DNA of 64,000 nt from Prolixibacteraceae bacterium (GTDB lineage Bacteria > Bacteroidota > Bacteroidia > Bacteroidales > Prolixibacteraceae), in the NCBI GenBank assembly GCA_030602265.1, contig JAUWAB010000007.1, forward strand, positions 44,795 through 108,794. Reading direction: 5' to 3'. Both the position numbers and the translations under genes were made by a program. Below, piece by piece: positions 62,274 to 64,000 of the stretch. A model generated the notes under the pieces. The model saw only the letters and a list, made by a program, of their open reading frames with translations. It did not search any database and was not told the DNA's origin. Each line of letters begins with the position of its first letter. Position 1 is the stretch's first letter.

Positions 62274-64000
62274 TTACTCTTCAAGCAGGTATCTGAGCTG
62301 GTCAAGCATGATGGGCACATCATCGGTATCGATACCTTGCCCAAGCAGGTAAGGCAGGTCTTCACCAAATACTTCCATGAACTTTCCGAGGGTAAATCCC
62401 TCTGACGACACAGATAGCCGGTATTGGTCGAGCGCCGCCTGCCGGTTTCCCAGGCTCCATTGTACATGACCCATGTTCATTTGGTCATGGTGGGTAGGCC
62501 CCGCATCCAGCAATTTTTGGTAATAGCTACCTGCCTGTTCCGTCCGGCCGGTTAAAAATGAACACCAGGCTATTGGGCGCCAGACTTTAGGATTTCCGGG
62601 AGCAAGGTATTCCACCCGGAAATAGCTTTTCAGAGCTTCTTCAAATTCATTCAGCTCGAGCAGGCAGTGTCCGATGTTCAGGTGAGTATTCAGGTCTTCG
62701 GGATCAAGGTTCTCTGCCGCGCGGTAATACTCCAGTGCTTTGGCGGGCTGTTTAAGGTTCCGGTAGCAGAGGGCTATCTTTTTAAGGTTCCACACGTGGT
62801 TGATTTCGTAAAGCTCCGCTTTCAGGTAACCTTCGAGGGCTTCTTCAAAATCTCCGGTCTTTTGGTGGCAATAGGCAATTTTCTGGTAGAGCTCACCACT
62901 GTTTTCAGGGGTCAGGAGCCTGCTGAAGATTCCGGTGGCCTCAGTGTACTGGTTTTTCAGGAAGTAAAACTCGCCGATATTGCGCAGCACCCCGGGATCT
63001 TCGCCAAGCAGCTCGCCAAGTACCCCAAGGTTATGAAAATCGAAGCGCCAGCTGAAGATGTCTTCCAGCCCGTTTTTCCGGGGATACAATTTATAGAACC
63101 GGTACAGGTCCTGGATATACTGGTTGGAGATAAACCCAGCCCTCCGCCCGGGGTCGGTGATGCCTTCATCCTTTTCCAGCTCTTTCCACTGTTCCTCTTC
63201 GGCATCTAAGGCACGGGCCATGAACTCCCGGTTATCCTGCGGCAACATCCGGAGGCTGAAACAGAAGGAATACTTGTCGGAGTTGCACAGCACGGGCGTG
63301 TGGCTCAGTGCTTCGAGAAGGCGTACTTCGAGGTCATCACGCCCGCGGTCGATTTCGGGATTCCATGGGAAAAACGGGAGGAACCAGTTGCTGACCTCCT
63401 GGAAAAAAGGGAACGACTTGAGCATGGCAAAGGAGCCCATAAATACATCGGCGCCCTCCATCTGCAACTCGGAGAATTCCTCCATCTTACTGAGCAGTCC
63501 GGGCGAATCACTGAACAGCTCTTCCCAGTCGGGGTTTTTATCCTCCGGAAGTCCTTCTTCCATGAGGCTGTCGAGGTTGATTTTGTTGCGCAGGTTGGGA
63601 CTTATTCGGATCATTTCCGGGAGGATCTCATCGCGGATCCGCTGGATAAGCTTTTCAGTTTCTTTACTTCTGAGCAGCTGAATGATGATACGTTCCAGGT
63701 TCTGAAGGAACCCGTGTTCTTCGGCAAGCAGTTTCAGCCGGCCGGTGATTTCAGGATAGAATGGCAGGCGACTGTCGTACCGGTAGAGGCTGATGAGCAA
63801 TCCGACCAGCGCCCGTTGCCTGATTTCCTCCTCGTCCACGTTGCAGGCGTCGAACAGCAGGCTGAACTTGGCCTGGTCGAAGCAGCGCAACAGGCTGAGG
63901 GTGACGGCAGTGACCATGAAAGAACGGTAATGTACAGGCACCGGGTTATTCTGAAAAAAAATACGCATTGCCTCACTTTCGGAAGATGACAATTTGTCAC
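62274..64000 (-). CDS. TPR-repeat protein, 5' end beyond the window
   Basis: The reading frame stays open through the last full codon at 63998, and the apparent start at 63992 is a TTG inside a longer frame, so the N-terminus lies outside. Over 575 residues are visible. TPR repeats occur near the C-terminus (FEEALEGYLKAELYEINHVWNLKKIALCYRNLKQPAKALEYYRAAENLDPEDLNTHLNIGHCLLELNEFEEALKSYFRVEYLAPGNPKVW). The N-terminal half is helical with Leu-rich segments (TEKLIQRIRDEILPEMIRISPNLRNKI). Function is unknown; the family is widespread in Bacteroidota. Confidence 0.85.
   Translation of the reverse strand, partial: DKLSSSESEAMRIFFQNNPVPVHYRSFMVTAVTLSLLRCFDQAKFSLLFDACNVDEEEIRQRALVGLLISLYRYDSRLPFYPEITGRLKLLAEEHGFLQNLERIIIQLLRSKETEKLIQRIRDEILPEMIRISPNLRNKINLDSLMEEGLPEDKNPDWEELFSDSPGLLSKMEEFSELQMEGADVFMGSFAMLKSFPFFQEVSNWFLPFFPWNPEIDRGRDDLEVRLLEALSHTPVLCNSDKYSFCFSLRMLPQDNREFMARALDAEEEQWKELEKDEGITDPGRRAGFISNQYIQDLYRFYKLYPRKNGLEDIFSWRFDFHNLGVLGELLGEDPGVLRNIGEFYFLKNQYTEATGIFSRLLTPENSGELYQKIAYCHQKTGDFEEALEGYLKAELYEINHVWNLKKIALCYRNLKQPAKALEYYRAAENLDPEDLNTHLNIGHCLLELNEFEEALKSYFRVEYLAPGNPKVWRPIAWCSFLTGRTEQAGSYYQKLLDAGPTHHDQMNMGHVQWSLGNRQAALDQYRLSVSSEGFTLGKFMEVFGEDLPYLLGQGIDTDDVPIMLDQLRYLLEE

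Noticed and set aside
1-64000. tRNA, rRNA, CRISPR, transposon or prophage signals
   Set aside because: I looked at the gaps on both strands and found no cloverleaf, repeat-spacer array, transposase or integrase; the window reads as ordinary chromosome.

Overview
The window comes from a chromosome of a member of the phylum Bacteroidota, probably an environmental or anaerobic relative of Bacteroidales/Marinilabiliales; the order is an inference. The evidence is the repeated housekeeping promoter pattern TAnnTTTG (sometimes with an upstream TTTG about 20 bases away), the family content (DUF2723 glycosyltransferase, GH3-family protein, DUF6427, serpins, PorV/PorQ-like barrel, LVIVD lipoprotein, an ECF sigma factor with a barrel-fused anti-sigma) and the hpt-adk-obg and parE-parC arrangements. 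I see no tRNA, rRNA, CRISPR array, insertion sequence or phage gene. About 50 protein genes fill most of the sequence.

Layout. 1-1.6 kb: a helix-hairpin-helix envelope protein cut by the left edge and missed by the ORF track, translationally coupled to an outer-membrane barrel. 1.8-10.4 kb: housekeeping block: purE, then hpt-adk-obg-PAP2 phosphatase and parE-parC-aroK. 10.4-10.7 kb: a candidate small RNA gene with its own promoter and terminator. 10.7-15.2 kb: a three-gene catabolic operon (PHP protein, aldolase/short-chain dehydrogenase fusion, sorbose-phosphate-reductase-like enzyme). 15.4-18.3 kb: M23/LysM peptidase and a secreted beta-helix protein. 18.7-23.3 kb: a 2-oxoacid dehydrogenase E2 and fused E1, divergent from a GntR/UTRA regulator with a palindromic operator between them. 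23.5-24.8 kb: aspartate kinase.

24.9-31.9 kb is the most interesting part. An ECF sigma factor overlaps an anti-sigma factor that carries one inner-membrane helix and a C-terminal outer-membrane-barrel-like domain (resembling the Dma type known from Bacteroides). Three copies of one promoter pattern, GCAACCTT with a CATC/CGTC box placed 16 bases after CAACC, lie in front of the sigma operon, in front of an adjacent OM-protein/LVIVD-lipoprotein operon, and, divergently, in front of two tandem lipoprotein serpins. I infer a self-contained envelope-stress regulon whose outputs include protease inhibitors.

31.9-36.6 kb: recR, deoxynucleoside kinase, GH3 protein, cvpA and an ATP-grasp-like unknown. 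36.6-42.3 kb: DUF1338 enzyme, two Tat-signal sugar enzymes, a PfkB-family kinase lacking the usual catalytic Asp, and a cyclic-2,3-diphosphoglycerate-synthetase-like GTPase. 42.5-44.8 kb: AcpH-like protein, and a ferredoxin-like protein divergent from a Crp/Fnr regulator, with a Crp-type palindrome near -41 of the ferredoxin promoter. 44.9-53.1 kb: DUF2723 glycosyltransferase with polysaccharide deacetylase, purD with a membrane protein, divIC-like gene, pruA. 53.4-64 kb: orphan hybrid-less sensor kinase, valS, DUF1080-PHP fusion lipoprotein, FemAB-like transferase preceded by a leader terminator, an exported methyltransferase, and a TPR protein cut by the right edge.
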